Of a DNA stretch of 6,274 nucleotides, positions 1 through 5,839 are shown piece after piece. The stretch's first letter is position 1. Every line of letters begins with the position of its first letter. This DNA is from Variovorax sp. (GTDB lineage: Bacteria; Pseudomonadota; Gammaproteobacteria; Burkholderiales; Burkholderiaceae_C). The translations under genes were made by a program, and so were the position numbers. Where the stretch lies: positions 1-6,274 of the forward strand of contig JAQGLP010000376.1 in the NCBI GenBank assembly GCA_028292835.1, read 5' to 3'. Below the pieces are notes generated by a model. That model worked only from the letters and a program-made list of their open reading frames with translations, was not told where the DNA came from and ran no database searches.

Positions 1-157
1 CCTCGGCCGGCGTGGCGAACGGCACGCGCGCCAACACCTCCTGCGTGGCCGGATTAACGATGTCGCGCCATTCGGTGGTTTGCGATTCGACCAGCTGGCC
101 GCCGATCAGGAGCTTGACGGTGGCGACCTGCGTGGCCGGCGTGGTGGTGGCATCCAT
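1..157 (-). CDS. mmsA: CoA-acylating methylmalonate-semialdehyde dehydrogenase, N-terminal part (truncated by window edge)
   Basis: Only the first 52 codons are present; the gene continues leftward out of the window. The visible protein begins MDATTTPATQ and contains VKLLIGGQLVESQTTEWRDI followed by VNPATQEVLARVPFATPAE. This is the N-terminal beta-strand region of aldehyde dehydrogenases and, as I remember them, closely matches betaproteobacterial MmsA. Family members oxidise methylmalonate semialdehyde (and malonate semialdehyde) with NAD and CoA to propionyl-CoA (or acetyl-CoA) plus CO2, in the cytoplasm, in valine, beta-alanine and myo-inositol degradation. The ATG at 157 is preceded by AGGAGAC (minus strand 170-164) with a 6-nt spacer, which fixes the start. 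The catalytic cysteine and NAD-binding residues lie outside the window, so the exact ALDH subfamily rests on N-terminal resemblance; another ALDH is possible. It is divergent from the LysR gene, which is probably its regulator. Confidence 0.82.
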   Translation of the reverse strand, partial: MDATTTPATQVATVKLLIGGQLVESQTTEWRDIVNPATQEVLARVPFATPAE

Positions 158-191
158 GAACTTGTCTCCTGCAGAAAGATGGGCAGCAGCC

Positions 192-220
192 ATCGTAGCT
201 TTGCGAATTTGCCATGGCAA
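192..220 (-). promoter_or_regulatory. Sigma-70-like promoter for mmsA
   Basis: Read on the minus strand, TTGCCA (220-215) is followed by a 17-nt spacer and TACGAT (197-192). This is 5/6 and 4/6 agreement with the -35 and -10 consensus at ideal spacing. Transcription would begin near 185, leaving a leader of about 28 nt that carries the AGGAGAC ribosome binding site. The -35 box is half of the palindrome at 209-220, so a regulator bound there would contact or block RNA polymerase. The promoter is predicted from sequence only. Confidence 0.55.
209..220. promoter_or_regulatory. 12-bp perfect palindrome, candidate LysR-type operator
   Basis: TTGCCATGGCAA is a perfect 12-bp palindrome in the 133-bp gap between divergent mmsA and lysR. 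LysR-type regulators normally bind an imperfect dyad in the intergenic region shared with a divergent target and their own gene, so the location fits. It overlaps the predicted mmsA -35 box. A second AT-rich patch with TTGCAAAAATGCA-like symmetry lies at 243-255, closer to lysR, and could be a further contact. No convincing sigma-70 promoter for lysR was found on the plus strand in this gap. Confidence 0.45.
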
Positions 221-290
221 TAGACAAAAGTGCGCTCACCGTTTGCAAAAATGCACAATGCGCCGACGCTCGACACCTTGAGAAAACCGC

Positions 291-1202
291 ATGGACTGGG
301 ACAACCTCCGCTTCTTTCTGGAACTCGCACGCTCGGGCACGCTGGTCGGCGCCGCCCGGCGGCTGGGCGTGGACCACACCACGGTCGCGCGGCGCATCCA
401 GGCGCTCGAAAAGCAGTTCGACGCGGCCCTTTTCTCGCGCGAGCCCGAGGGACACCGGCTGACCGAGGCAGGCCGCAAGTTGCAGCCGCAGGTCGAGGCG
501 ATGGAGCGCGCCTTTCTGGCGGTGGCGAGCGCCACGCCTTCGTCTCACGAGGGCCTGTCGGGGCTGGTGCGCATCGGCGCCACCGAGGGCTTCGGCACCG
601 TGGTGCTCGCACCGCAGCTTGCGCTGTTCGCCCTGCAGCACCCCCGGCTGGTGATCGATCTGCTGGCGATGCCGCGGCTGGTGCATCTGTCGCGGCGCGA
701 GGCCGACATCGTGATTTCGCTCGAACGACCGGTGCGCGGCGCGGTCGTCGTGACCAAGCTCACCGATTACACGCTGCGGCTCTACGCGGCCGAACGCTAC
801 CTGGCCGCGCACCCGGCGATCGAGACGCGCGAAGACCTGCGCGGCCACACCTTCATCAGCTACGTCGACGATTTGCTGTTCAGCAAGGAACTGCAGTACC
901 TCGACGAGCTGTACCGGCCCGACGCGTTCGCGTTGCGCAGCACCAGCATCCTGGCGCAGCACCGCGCCACCGCCGCGGGCGCCGGCATCGCGGTGCTGCC
1001 GGCCTTCATCGCCGAGCGCGATCCCGGGCTGCGCCGCGTGCTGCCCGGGCAGGCGAAATTCACTCGCACCTTCTGGATATCGATGCCGGCCGAAACCAAG
1101 CATCTGGCACGCATGCAGGCGGTCTGGCGTTTCCTGCGGGAGACCGCGGAGCAGCAGCGCAGCGTGCTGCTGCCCGACAGCGACGCAGCGCCCGCGGCAT
1201 GA
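291..1202 (+). CDS. LysR-family transcriptional regulator, probably of mmsA
   Basis: The 303-residue product has the usual LysR length and layout. An N-terminal winged helix-turn-helix covers about residues 1-62: the segment starting at residue 18 (LVGAARRLGVDHTTVARRIQ) is the HTH, and ALEKQFDAALFSR followed by HRLTEAGRKL is the typical start of the wing and linker helix. From about residue 90 a periplasmic-binding-protein-like effector domain follows (GLVRIGATEGFGTVVLAPQL, and later AAGAGIAVLPAFIAERDPGL). The ATG at 291 has only a weak GAG-containing ribosome binding site. It begins right at the family's conserved MDWDNLRFFLELA opening, so the start is well supported. Divergent orientation from mmsA across 133 bp is the classic arrangement for LysR control of the neighbour. 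Known MmsR of Pseudomonas is AraC-type, so this would be a different solution for the same gene. The inducer is unknown; a valine-pathway intermediate is a guess. Confidence 0.9.
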   Translation: MDWDNLRFFLELARSGTLVGAARRLGVDHTTVARRIQALEKQFDAALFSREPEGHRLTEAGRKLQPQVEAMERAFLAVASATPSSHEGLSGLVRIGATEGFGTVVLAPQLALFALQHPRLVIDLLAMPRLVHLSRREADIVISLERPVRGAVVVTKLTDYTLRLYAAERYLAAHPAIETREDLRGHTFISYVDDLLFSKELQYLDELYRPDAFALRSTSILAQHRATAAGAGIAVLPAFIAERDPGLRRVLPGQAKFTRTFWISMPAETKHLARMQAVWRFLRETAEQQRSVLLPDSDAAPAA

Positions 1203-1211
1203 GCGCAGTGC

Positions 1212-1233
1212 CGCCCCGGGCGATGCCGGGGCG
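1212..1233. terminator. GC-rich hairpin between convergent genes, possible bidirectional terminator
   Basis: CGCCCCGG (1212-1219) and CCGGGGCG (1226-1233) form a perfect 8-bp GC stem with a 6-nt loop. It sits in the 33-bp gap between the stop of the LysR gene (1202) and the stop of the convergent binding-protein gene (1236). Neither side is followed by a T-run, so it is not a classical intrinsic terminator. It may still act as a pause or 3'-end stabilising structure for both transcripts, as is common in high-GC genomes. Confidence 0.4.
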
Positions 1234-1235
1234 CC

Positions 1236-2240
1236 CTACTTGGCGGTCATGCGGACGTTCTTGTCCAGGTAGTCGTTGGTGAACAACGTTGCCGGATCGA
1301 ACGGCTTGTCGATGCCGATCAGGGACTGCACCAGCCCATAGTCCGCCTTGACGCGGGCGCCATCGAAAGCGCCCAGCGCGACCTGGGTCGTGGTGTCGTC
1401 GCGCATGAGCTGCTTGATGCGTTCCCACTGGTCGCGCTGGTTGTCGGGGCTCAGGCCGCTGACGCTCGCCGTGAGCGCATCCAGGCAAGGCGCGAACACC
1501 TTCACGCAGGCGTCGTAGGCGCGCTGGGTGATGGCGACGAACTTCTTGACCCGTTCCGGGTTGGCGGCCAGATAGGCGCCGTTGACGAACAGCGAATTGC
1601 CATAGACGTTGACGCCCACGCTGCGCCACGCCAGGAAACCGAGGTCGGAACCGAATTCGCGCACCTTCAGGTCATGCTCGTTGTAGAAGTCGCTGATGAT
1701 GTCGACCGACTTGCTCTTGAGCGCCCCGACCTTGGCCTGCGGACTCAGGTTGACGAAACTCACCGCGTTCGCCTCGATCCCGACCTTCTTGGCGAAGGCG
1801 GGCCACATCAGACGGGCGGCATCCCCCGGAGGATTGCCGATCTTGCGGCCGACAAAATCCTTCGGACCGTTGATGCCCGATGACTTCAGCCAGTAGAAGC
1901 CTTGCGGACTGTTGGCATAGATCACCATGACGGCCTTCAGGTCGGCACCCTTGCCGACGGCCTGGATCGCGGTCGGCAGGTCCGCAATGCCGAGATTGGC
2001 CCCGTTGGAGCCGACGCGCTGCGCCGACAATGCCGAGCCCTTGCCGGCCTCGATCGTCAGGTCGATCCCCGCTTCGCTGTACCAGCCCTTGGCCTTGGCG
2101 TAGTAGATCGGCGCATGGTCCGCCGTCGGTGTCCAGTTGAGCATCAGGTTCATCGAATCGGCCGCGGAGGCCGCGGAACCCGCGGTCGCCAACACGCCGG
2201 CGAACAGAACGGCAGGCACGGCGGACAGGCGTTTTCGCAT
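1236..2240 (-). CDS. ABC transporter periplasmic substrate-binding protein, NMT1/THI5-like (SsuA/TauA/ThiY superfamily)
   Basis: The product is 334 residues from the ATG at 2240. An in-frame upstream start at 2294 would add 18 residues before the signal peptide and would lie inside the promoter/operator region, so 2240 is preferred; TGGAG lies 9 nt upstream of it. Residues 1-26 form a Sec signal peptide (MRKRL, hydrophobic core, cleavage near SAASA/AD), so the mature protein is periplasmic and lacks a lipobox. The mature N-terminus reads NLMLNWTPTADHAPIYYAKA followed by KGWYSEAGIDLTIE, the hallmark of NMT1-type proteins that bind small organic ligands such as pyrimidine precursors, taurine or sulfonates. 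Later segments (GANLGIADLPTAIQAVGKGA, FVGRKIGNPPGDAARLMWP) fit the two-lobe fold. It presumably delivers ligand to the permease encoded at 3092-3904, from which it is separated by the tetR gene. The ligand cannot be read from the sequence. Confidence 0.9.
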   Translation of the reverse strand: MRKRLSAVPAVLFAGVLATAGSAASAADSMNLMLNWTPTADHAPIYYAKAKGWYSEAGIDLTIEAGKGSALSAQRVGSNGANLGIADLPTAIQAVGKGADLKAVMVIYANSPQGFYWLKSSGINGPKDFVGRKIGNPPGDAARLMWPAFAKKVGIEANAVSFVNLSPQAKVGALKSKSVDIISDFYNEHDLKVREFGSDLGFLAWRSVGVNVYGNSLFVNGAYLAANPERVKKFVAITQRAYDACVKVFAPCLDALTASVSGLSPDNQRDQWERIKQLMRDDTTTQVALGAFDGARVKADYGLVQSLIGIDKPFDPATLFTNDYLDKNVRMTAK

Positions 2241-2284
2241 GGGGCAACACTCCAGAATGGAAGGAATCGACGGGACTAGAATCG

Positions 2285-2313
2285 ATATTACCAACTGTTT
2301 GGTTGATCAGCAA
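2285..2313 (-). promoter_or_regulatory. Candidate promoter for the binding-protein gene, with operator in its spacer
   Basis: On the minus strand TTGCTG (2313-2308) is followed by a 17-nt spacer and TAATAT (2290-2285). The matches to consensus are modest (3/6 and 4/6), but the spacing is ideal. The inverted repeat at 2291-2306 fills the spacer almost exactly, a standard position for a TetR-family repressor. The leader to the ATG at 2240 would be about 38 nt. No clear sigma-70 promoter was found for tetR on the opposite strand in this gap; it may use an overlapping weak one. Confidence 0.4.
2291..2306. promoter_or_regulatory. TetR-type operator, site 1 (imperfect)
   Basis: The site reads CCAACTG-TT-TGGTTGA. 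The right half-site TGGTTGA is identical to that of site 2 at 3021-3036, and both sites share CAAC-N6-GTTG. In reverse orientation the match extends to ten identical bases (TGGTTGATCA at 2300-2309 and its complement at 3018-3027). The left half is degenerate, and a further CAACC lies at 2311-2315 (GGTTG-N5-CAACC), so the footprint may be longer than 16 bp. It lies in the shared upstream region of the binding-protein gene and tetR, so it could mediate both autoregulation and control of the binding protein. Confidence 0.6.
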
Positions 2314-2344
2314 CCTGATACAAGAACATCTCGAGATACGCGCC

Positions 2345-2998
2345 ATGCTCCCTGTTCCCATGCCTTCGACCGTCGCCCCGCCGGCCCGACGCGACCCTGC
2401 CGCCACCCGGGAGTCGCTCATCGCCGCCGCCGTCTCGGAGTTCTCGAGCAACGGCTTCGCCGGGGCGCGTGTCGACGAGATCGCGCGTGCGGCAGGCGTC
2501 AACAAGCAGCTGGTCTATCACTATTTCGACAACAAGCAGGGGCTGTACCTGGTCGCGCTGGAGTCGGTCTATGCGGAAATCCGCGAGAAGGAGCAAGGAC
2601 TGTCCCTGGGCGCGCTCGCCCCGCTGGAAGCGATGGCGCAGTTGATCGCCTTCTCGTTCGACTACCTGGCCGAGCACCCCGAATTCATTGCCCTGCTGGC
2701 CGACGAGAACCGCAACCACGGCAGCCATATCCTCCAATCTGAGCGGCTCCAGAAAATGCACTCGCCCTTCATCGAGATGCTCGAGGCCACGCTCGAACGC
2801 GGCGTTTCGCAAGGGGTGTTCCGGCCGGATTTCGACGCCGTCAACCTCTACATCTCGATCGCGGGAATCTCCTACTTCTTCTTTTCGAACAACCATACGC
2901 TGTCGGCGATTTTCGGCAAGCCGCTGGGCTCACGGGGGGCGCTGGTTCAGCGTCGGCGCCATGTGATCGAGTTCGCCCTGAACGCGCTGCGGCCCTGA
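2345..2998 (+). CDS. TetR/AcrR-family repressor, likely regulator of the flanking transport and enzyme genes
   Basis: The product is 217 residues from the ATG at 2345. The TTG at 2303 would extend it by 14 residues but lies within the operator, and the ATG at 2360 has no better ribosome binding site. Residues about 18-65 are a TetR DNA-binding domain: AATRESLIAAAVSEFSSNGF, then ARVDEIARAAGVNKQLVYHY followed by FDNKQGLYLVALE, with the recognition helix around GVNKQLVYHYF. The remainder (about 85-217) is an all-helical ligand-binding and dimerisation domain, containing DYLAEHPEFIALLADENRNH and AGISYFFFSNNHTLSAIFG. That C-terminal style recalls TetR regulators of N-heterocycle or small-acid catabolism such as the NicS/RutR groups, but this assignment is tentative. 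Related inverted repeats flank the gene on both sides, which supports a local repressor that also controls its own expression. Confidence 0.92.
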   Translation: MLPVPMPSTVAPPARRDPAATRESLIAAAVSEFSSNGFAGARVDEIARAAGVNKQLVYHYFDNKQGLYLVALESVYAEIREKEQGLSLGALAPLEAMAQLIAFSFDYLAEHPEFIALLADENRNHGSHILQSERLQKMHSPFIEMLEATLERGVSQGVFRPDFDAVNLYISIAGISYFFFSNNHTLSAIFGKPLGSRGALVQRRRHVIEFALNALRP

Positions 2999-3020
2999 CA
3001 GGAAGTCGCCCAGCCATTGA

Positions 3021-3036
3021 TCAACCATTTGGTTGA
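3021..3036. promoter_or_regulatory. TetR-type operator, site 2 (perfect arms)
   Basis: TCAACCA-TT-TGGTTGA has two perfect 7-bp inverted arms around a 2-bp centre, the usual geometry for a TetR dimer. The core ACCA-N2-TGGT is shared with the published E. coli RutR consensus TTGACCA-N2-TGGTCAA, with two differences per arm. The last four bases are also the first four of the -35 hexamer TTGACA, so occupancy should block RNA polymerase. It lies 22 bp after the tetR stop and ahead of the permease gene. Confidence 0.75.
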
Positions 3037-3061
3037 CATGGGGCAGCACGCTGCCTATGAT
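3033..3061 (+). promoter_or_regulatory. Near-consensus sigma-70 promoter of the permease operon
   Basis: TTGACA (3033-3038), a 17-nt spacer and TATGAT (3056-3061) match the consensus at 11 of 12 positions. Transcription should begin near 3068, leaving a leader of about 24 nt before the ATG at 3092. This rules out the in-frame upstream starts (TTG 3017, ATG 3038), which would not be transcribed from it. Such a strong promoter overlapped by a repressor site fits an operon that is silent until induced, and it makes the operon independent of tetR readthrough. Confidence 0.8.
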
Positions 3062-3091
3062 TTCATCAGGCTCACTTCGCAAAGACCTGAC

Positions 3092-3904
3092 ATGACGGCT
3101 CCCGACATCGGCCTCGCGCCTCCCAGCCCGCTCGTGCCGGCTGTCGGGCGGCCGGAGTGGCAACGCTGGTCCGCGATCGTCACCGTCCACGTGGCGTTCA
3201 TCGTCCTGTGGGAGCTGGTGGTGCGTCTGTTCGCCATCCAGCCCTTCGTTCTGCCCGCGCCGTCGAAGGTGCTGGCCACGCTGGCCAACGGCAACTACCG
3301 CTGGCTGCACAACACCGGCGTCACGGCCCTCGAGGTGTTCGGCGGCTATGCACTCGGCCTGGTGCTGGGCATCCTGTGCGCGCTCCTGTTCATCACCAGC
3401 CGCCGGCTGATGCTGCTGGCGTTCCCGCTGCTGGTGACGCTCAACATGATCCCCAAGGTGGCGCTCGGGCCCCTGTTCATCGTGTGGTTCAGCTACGGCA
3501 TCGGGCCCAACATCCTGATCACCTTCAGCCTGTGCTTCTTCCCCATCCTGCTGACCACCATTCGCGGTCTCAATGAGACCGAGCCCGACCTGTTGAACCT
3601 GGTGCATGCGCTCAAGGGCTCGCGCTGGCAGCTGTTCCGCTACATCCAGCTGCCCGGCTCGCTCCCCTACGTGTTCTCCGGCATGAAGGTCGCCACCATC
3701 CTCGCCGTCGCGGGCGCGGTGGTGGGCGAATTCATCGCGTCGGACAAGGGCCTCGGCTACTTGATGATCCAGGTCCAGGCATCGCTCGACACGGCGGCGG
3801 TCTTCATGGCGGTGCTCCTCATCACCGGACTGGGCGTGCTGCTCTACCTGCTGGTCCTCTTGCTGGAACGGCACTTCATCACCCAGGACGCAAGGATCCA
3901 ATGA
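3092..3904 (+). CDS. ABC transporter permease, binding-protein-dependent (SsuC/TauC-like)
   Basis: The product is 270 residues from the ATG at 3092, chosen because the promoter lies just upstream. It is an inner-membrane protein with about six hydrophobic segments: roughly residues 27-48, 78-103, 108-133, 138-158, 198-216 and 236-258. The cytoplasmic EAA loop that docks the ATPase is clear at about residues 168-192 (VHALKGSRWQLFRYIQLPGS followed by LP). The segment FVLPAPSKVLATL near residue 52 is typical of permeases paired with NMT1-type binding proteins. It would carry the ligand captured by the protein encoded at 1236-2240. It is the first gene of the operon, and its TGA overlaps the next ATG by 4 bp (ATGA at 3901-3904), suggesting translational coupling. 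No ATPase gene is present in the window; it may lie further downstream or be shared with another system. Confidence 0.92.
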   Translation: MTAPDIGLAPPSPLVPAVGRPEWQRWSAIVTVHVAFIVLWELVVRLFAIQPFVLPAPSKVLATLANGNYRWLHNTGVTALEVFGGYALGLVLGILCALLFITSRRLMLLAFPLLVTLNMIPKVALGPLFIVWFSYGIGPNILITFSLCFFPILLTTIRGLNETEPDLLNLVHALKGSRWQLFRYIQLPGSLPYVFSGMKVATILAVAGAVVGEFIASDKGLGYLMIQVQASLDTAAVFMAVLLITGLGVLLYLLVLLLERHFITQDARIQ

Positions 3905-4974
3905 ACACCCCCACGCCCCATGGCGCGGCCGCCGCGGCCGTGCTCGACGACATCGCCTTTCCGGCAAGCTTCGAATCCGAGCAGGCGCTCGAAGACTTTC
4001 TGGCCCTTCCTTCGCGCGCGCTGATCGAGGACCTCGCCCGTATCGATGGCGACCTGCTGATCCTGGGCGTCGGCGGCAAGATGGGCCCGACCCTGGCGCG
4101 CCTGGCGCGCGCCGCCATGCCCGGCCGCCGCGTGATCGCGGTCGCCCGCTTCAGCGAGCCCGAGGTGCGCACCATGCTCGAGGCCCACGGCATCGAGACC
4201 ATCGCGTGCGACCTGCTGGATCCAGCCGCGCTGCGCGCCCTGCCGCAGTGCGCGAACGTGATCTTCATGGCCGGGCGCAAGTTCGGCGGGGATGCCAACA
4301 ACCCCCTGACCTGGGCGATGAACGTGCATGTGCCGGCGCTGGTGGCCGAAACCTTTCGCCAGTCGCGCATCGTGGCGTTCTCCACGGCGTGCGTGTATCC
4401 GTTCGTGCCCGTGATTGGCCAAGGGGCGTCCGAGGACCTCGCGCCGAGCCCGCCGGGCGAGTACGCCAACTCCTGCGTGGGACGCGAGCGCATGTTCGAA
4501 TACTTCTCGCAGGTGCATGGCACGCCGGGCCGTCTGTTTCGCCTGAGCTATGCGATCGACCTGCGCTATGGCGTGCTGGCCGACGTGGCGCTCAAGGTCT
4601 GGCGTGGCGAGGCGGTCGATGTGACGATGGGTCATGTCAACGTGATCTGGCAGGGCGACGCCAATGCGCAGGCGCTGCGCTGCCTCGCCGCCGCCACGGT
4701 GCCCACCTCGCCCCTCAACGTCACCGGCCCGGAGACCACGTCGATCCGCTGGCTGGCCAAGGAGTTCGCGCGCCGCTTCGGCAAACCAGTGCAGATCACC
4801 GGCGAGGAAGCGCCCACCGCGTGGCTGATGAACACAGGCGAGGCGGAACGCCTGTTCGGCTACCCACGGGTGCCGCTGTCGGTGCAGATCGGCTGGGTCG
4901 CGGACTGGATCGCGCACGAGCGACGCCTCTACGGCAAACCCACCAAGTTCGAAACGCGCGATGGCAAGTACTGA
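3901..4974 (+). CDS. NAD(P)-dependent epimerase/dehydratase-like protein (extended SDR) lacking the catalytic lysine
   Basis: The product is 357 residues. After a leader of about 50 residues it shows a Rossmann dinucleotide-binding start, DLLILGVGGKMGPTLARLAR, with the glycine motif at about 56-62. A strand with the downstream acidic residue (IACDLLDPAAL, about 101-111) and ANVIFMAG near 118 follow. FSTACVY at about 160-166 supplies the active-site Ser/Thr strand. EYANSCVGRE at about 187-196 occupies the position of the YxxxK motif, but residue 192 is cysteine instead of lysine. The C-terminal part (LNVTGPETTSIRWLAKEFAR and MNTGEAERLFGYPRVPL) matches the substrate-binding region of sugar-nucleotide epimerase-type proteins. 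The fold and likely cofactor binding are clear, but substrate and reaction are not. It overlaps the permease gene by 4 bp and the acetyltransferase gene by 14 bp. Confidence 0.85.
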   Translation: MNTPTPHGAAAAAVLDDIAFPASFESEQALEDFLALPSRALIEDLARIDGDLLILGVGGKMGPTLARLARAAMPGRRVIAVARFSEPEVRTMLEAHGIETIACDLLDPAALRALPQCANVIFMAGRKFGGDANNPLTWAMNVHVPALVAETFRQSRIVAFSTACVYPFVPVIGQGASEDLAPSPPGEYANSCVGRERMFEYFSQVHGTPGRLFRLSYAIDLRYGVLADVALKVWRGEAVDVTMGHVNVIWQGDANAQALRCLAAATVPTSPLNVTGPETTSIRWLAKEFARRFGKPVQITGEEAPTAWLMNTGEAERLFGYPRVPLSVQIGWVADWIAHERRLYGKPTKFETRDGKY

Positions 4975-5815
4975 AGCTGGCGCCGCCGCGGTGGAAACGC
5001 TGCGCGGCCTCGACAAGGACACCCTGGCCATGCTCGGCGACCTGGTCGCGCAAAGCGGCTGGAACCAGGTGCCGCAGGACTGGGCGCTCTTCTCGCGCCT
5101 GGGCTCCCTCTGCGGCGTACGCGATGCCGGAGGAAAGCTCGTCGCCAGCGGCGCCGTGCTGCCGATGGGCGACAGCGCAGCCTGGATCAGCATGATTCTG
5201 GTGGCGCCTGCGGTACGCGGGCAGGGATGGGGGCGCCGCGTGTTCGCGCATTGCCTGCGAAACGTCCAGGACGCCGGCCGCATCCCGATGCTCGACGCGA
5301 CGCCGGCCGGTGCACGCCTCTACAGCCAGTTCGGCTTTGCACCGCTGTGGCACCTCACGCGCTGGCAGCGCGACGCGTTGCCGGGCGCCACCCCCGCGCC
5401 GCCCATTGCCTCACCGGCACCTGAAACGCTCGCCACCTTCGCCAGCCTGGACGCCGAAGCGCTGGGCATCTCCCGCGAGCCCGTGCTTGCCGACCTGATG
5501 GCGCGCGCAGACTCGCGCCTGGTGCGCAGCGCCGGCGCGGCCGCCCTCGTGCGCACGGGCCGCCTCGCGCATCACATCGGTCCGCTGCTGGCCACGCACG
5601 AGCCCGCCGCCGCCGCGCTGGTGCTCGATATCGCCCGCGGCCTGCCCGGCAGGGTGTTCATCGACGTGCCTGACGCACGGACCGAGTTCCGCCGGCAACT
5701 GGCCGCCGCCAGCTTCACGCCGCAACGCGGCCTGGTCCGCATGGCGCTGGGCGAACCTGTTCCTGCCGGCCAGAGCGCTTTCATCCACGCCATCGCCGGT
5801 CCGGAATTCGGATAG
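4961..5815 (+). CDS. GNAT-family N-acetyltransferase with C-terminal Acetyltransf_18-like domain
   Basis: The 284-residue product has two parts. Residues about 12-140 are a GNAT domain: WISMILVAPAVRGQGWGRRV (75-94) contains the acetyl-CoA pyrophosphate-binding RxxGxG loop (R86-G91), and GARLYSQFGFAPL (117-129) is the conserved C-terminal GNAT motif. Residues about 155-284 resemble the second domain of YitH/HolE-type acetyltransferases (GRLAHHIGPLLATHEPAAAA, VFIDVPD, and the ending FIHAIAGPEFG). The family transfers acetyl groups from acetyl-CoA to amines; the acceptor here is unknown, but operon context suggests the transported compound or its product. The ATG at 4961 lies 14 bp inside the preceding gene and lacks a strong ribosome binding site, so translation is probably coupled. 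The first conserved residues begin soon after this start, which supports it. Confidence 0.87.
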   Translation: MASTEAGAAAVETLRGLDKDTLAMLGDLVAQSGWNQVPQDWALFSRLGSLCGVRDAGGKLVASGAVLPMGDSAAWISMILVAPAVRGQGWGRRVFAHCLRNVQDAGRIPMLDATPAGARLYSQFGFAPLWHLTRWQRDALPGATPAPPIASPAPETLATFASLDAEALGISREPVLADLMARADSRLVRSAGAAALVRTGRLAHHIGPLLATHEPAAAALVLDIARGLPGRVFIDVPDARTEFRRQLAAASFTPQRGLVRMALGEPVPAGQSAFIHAIAGPEFG

Positions 5816-5828
5816 CGCGCGACCCTTC

Positions 5829-5833
5829 AGGAG
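5829..5833 (+). promoter_or_regulatory. Strong Shine-Dalgarno for the lyase-like gene
   Basis: AGGAG stands 6 nt before the ATG at 5840, in the 24-bp gap after the acetyltransferase stop. It is the best ribosome binding site in the plus-strand operon and fixes the start of a gene whose stop lies outside the window. The short gap and absence of a hairpin or promoter argue for cotranscription. Confidence 0.7.
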
Positions 5834-5839
5834 TTTTCC

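Noticed and set aside
54..1103. 349-residue open frame on the minus strand opposite lysR
   Set aside because: Low-complexity Arg/Gln/His-rich composition, no domain, and it overlaps both mmsA and the well-supported LysR gene.
2241..2294. Upstream start giving an 18-residue extension of the binding protein
   Set aside because: It would put a non-signal stretch before a clean Sec signal peptide, and it overlaps the predicted -10 box.
2303..2344. TTG-initiated extension of the TetR protein
   Set aside because: The TTG lies inside the operator half-site, the added residues are not part of the TetR domain, and the ATG at 2345 gives a normal length.
3017..3091. TTG 3017 or ATG 3038 as the start of the permease
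   Set aside because: Both lie upstream of the predicted transcription start near 3068 and within the operator/-35 region. The extra residues are not typical of permease N-termini.
3844..5283. 479-residue open frame on the minus strand opposite the epimerase and acetyltransferase genes
   Set aside because: It is rich in Arg, His and Gln with no recognisable domain, and it lies antisense to two genes with clear conserved motifs. Long antisense frames are expected in high-GC DNA.
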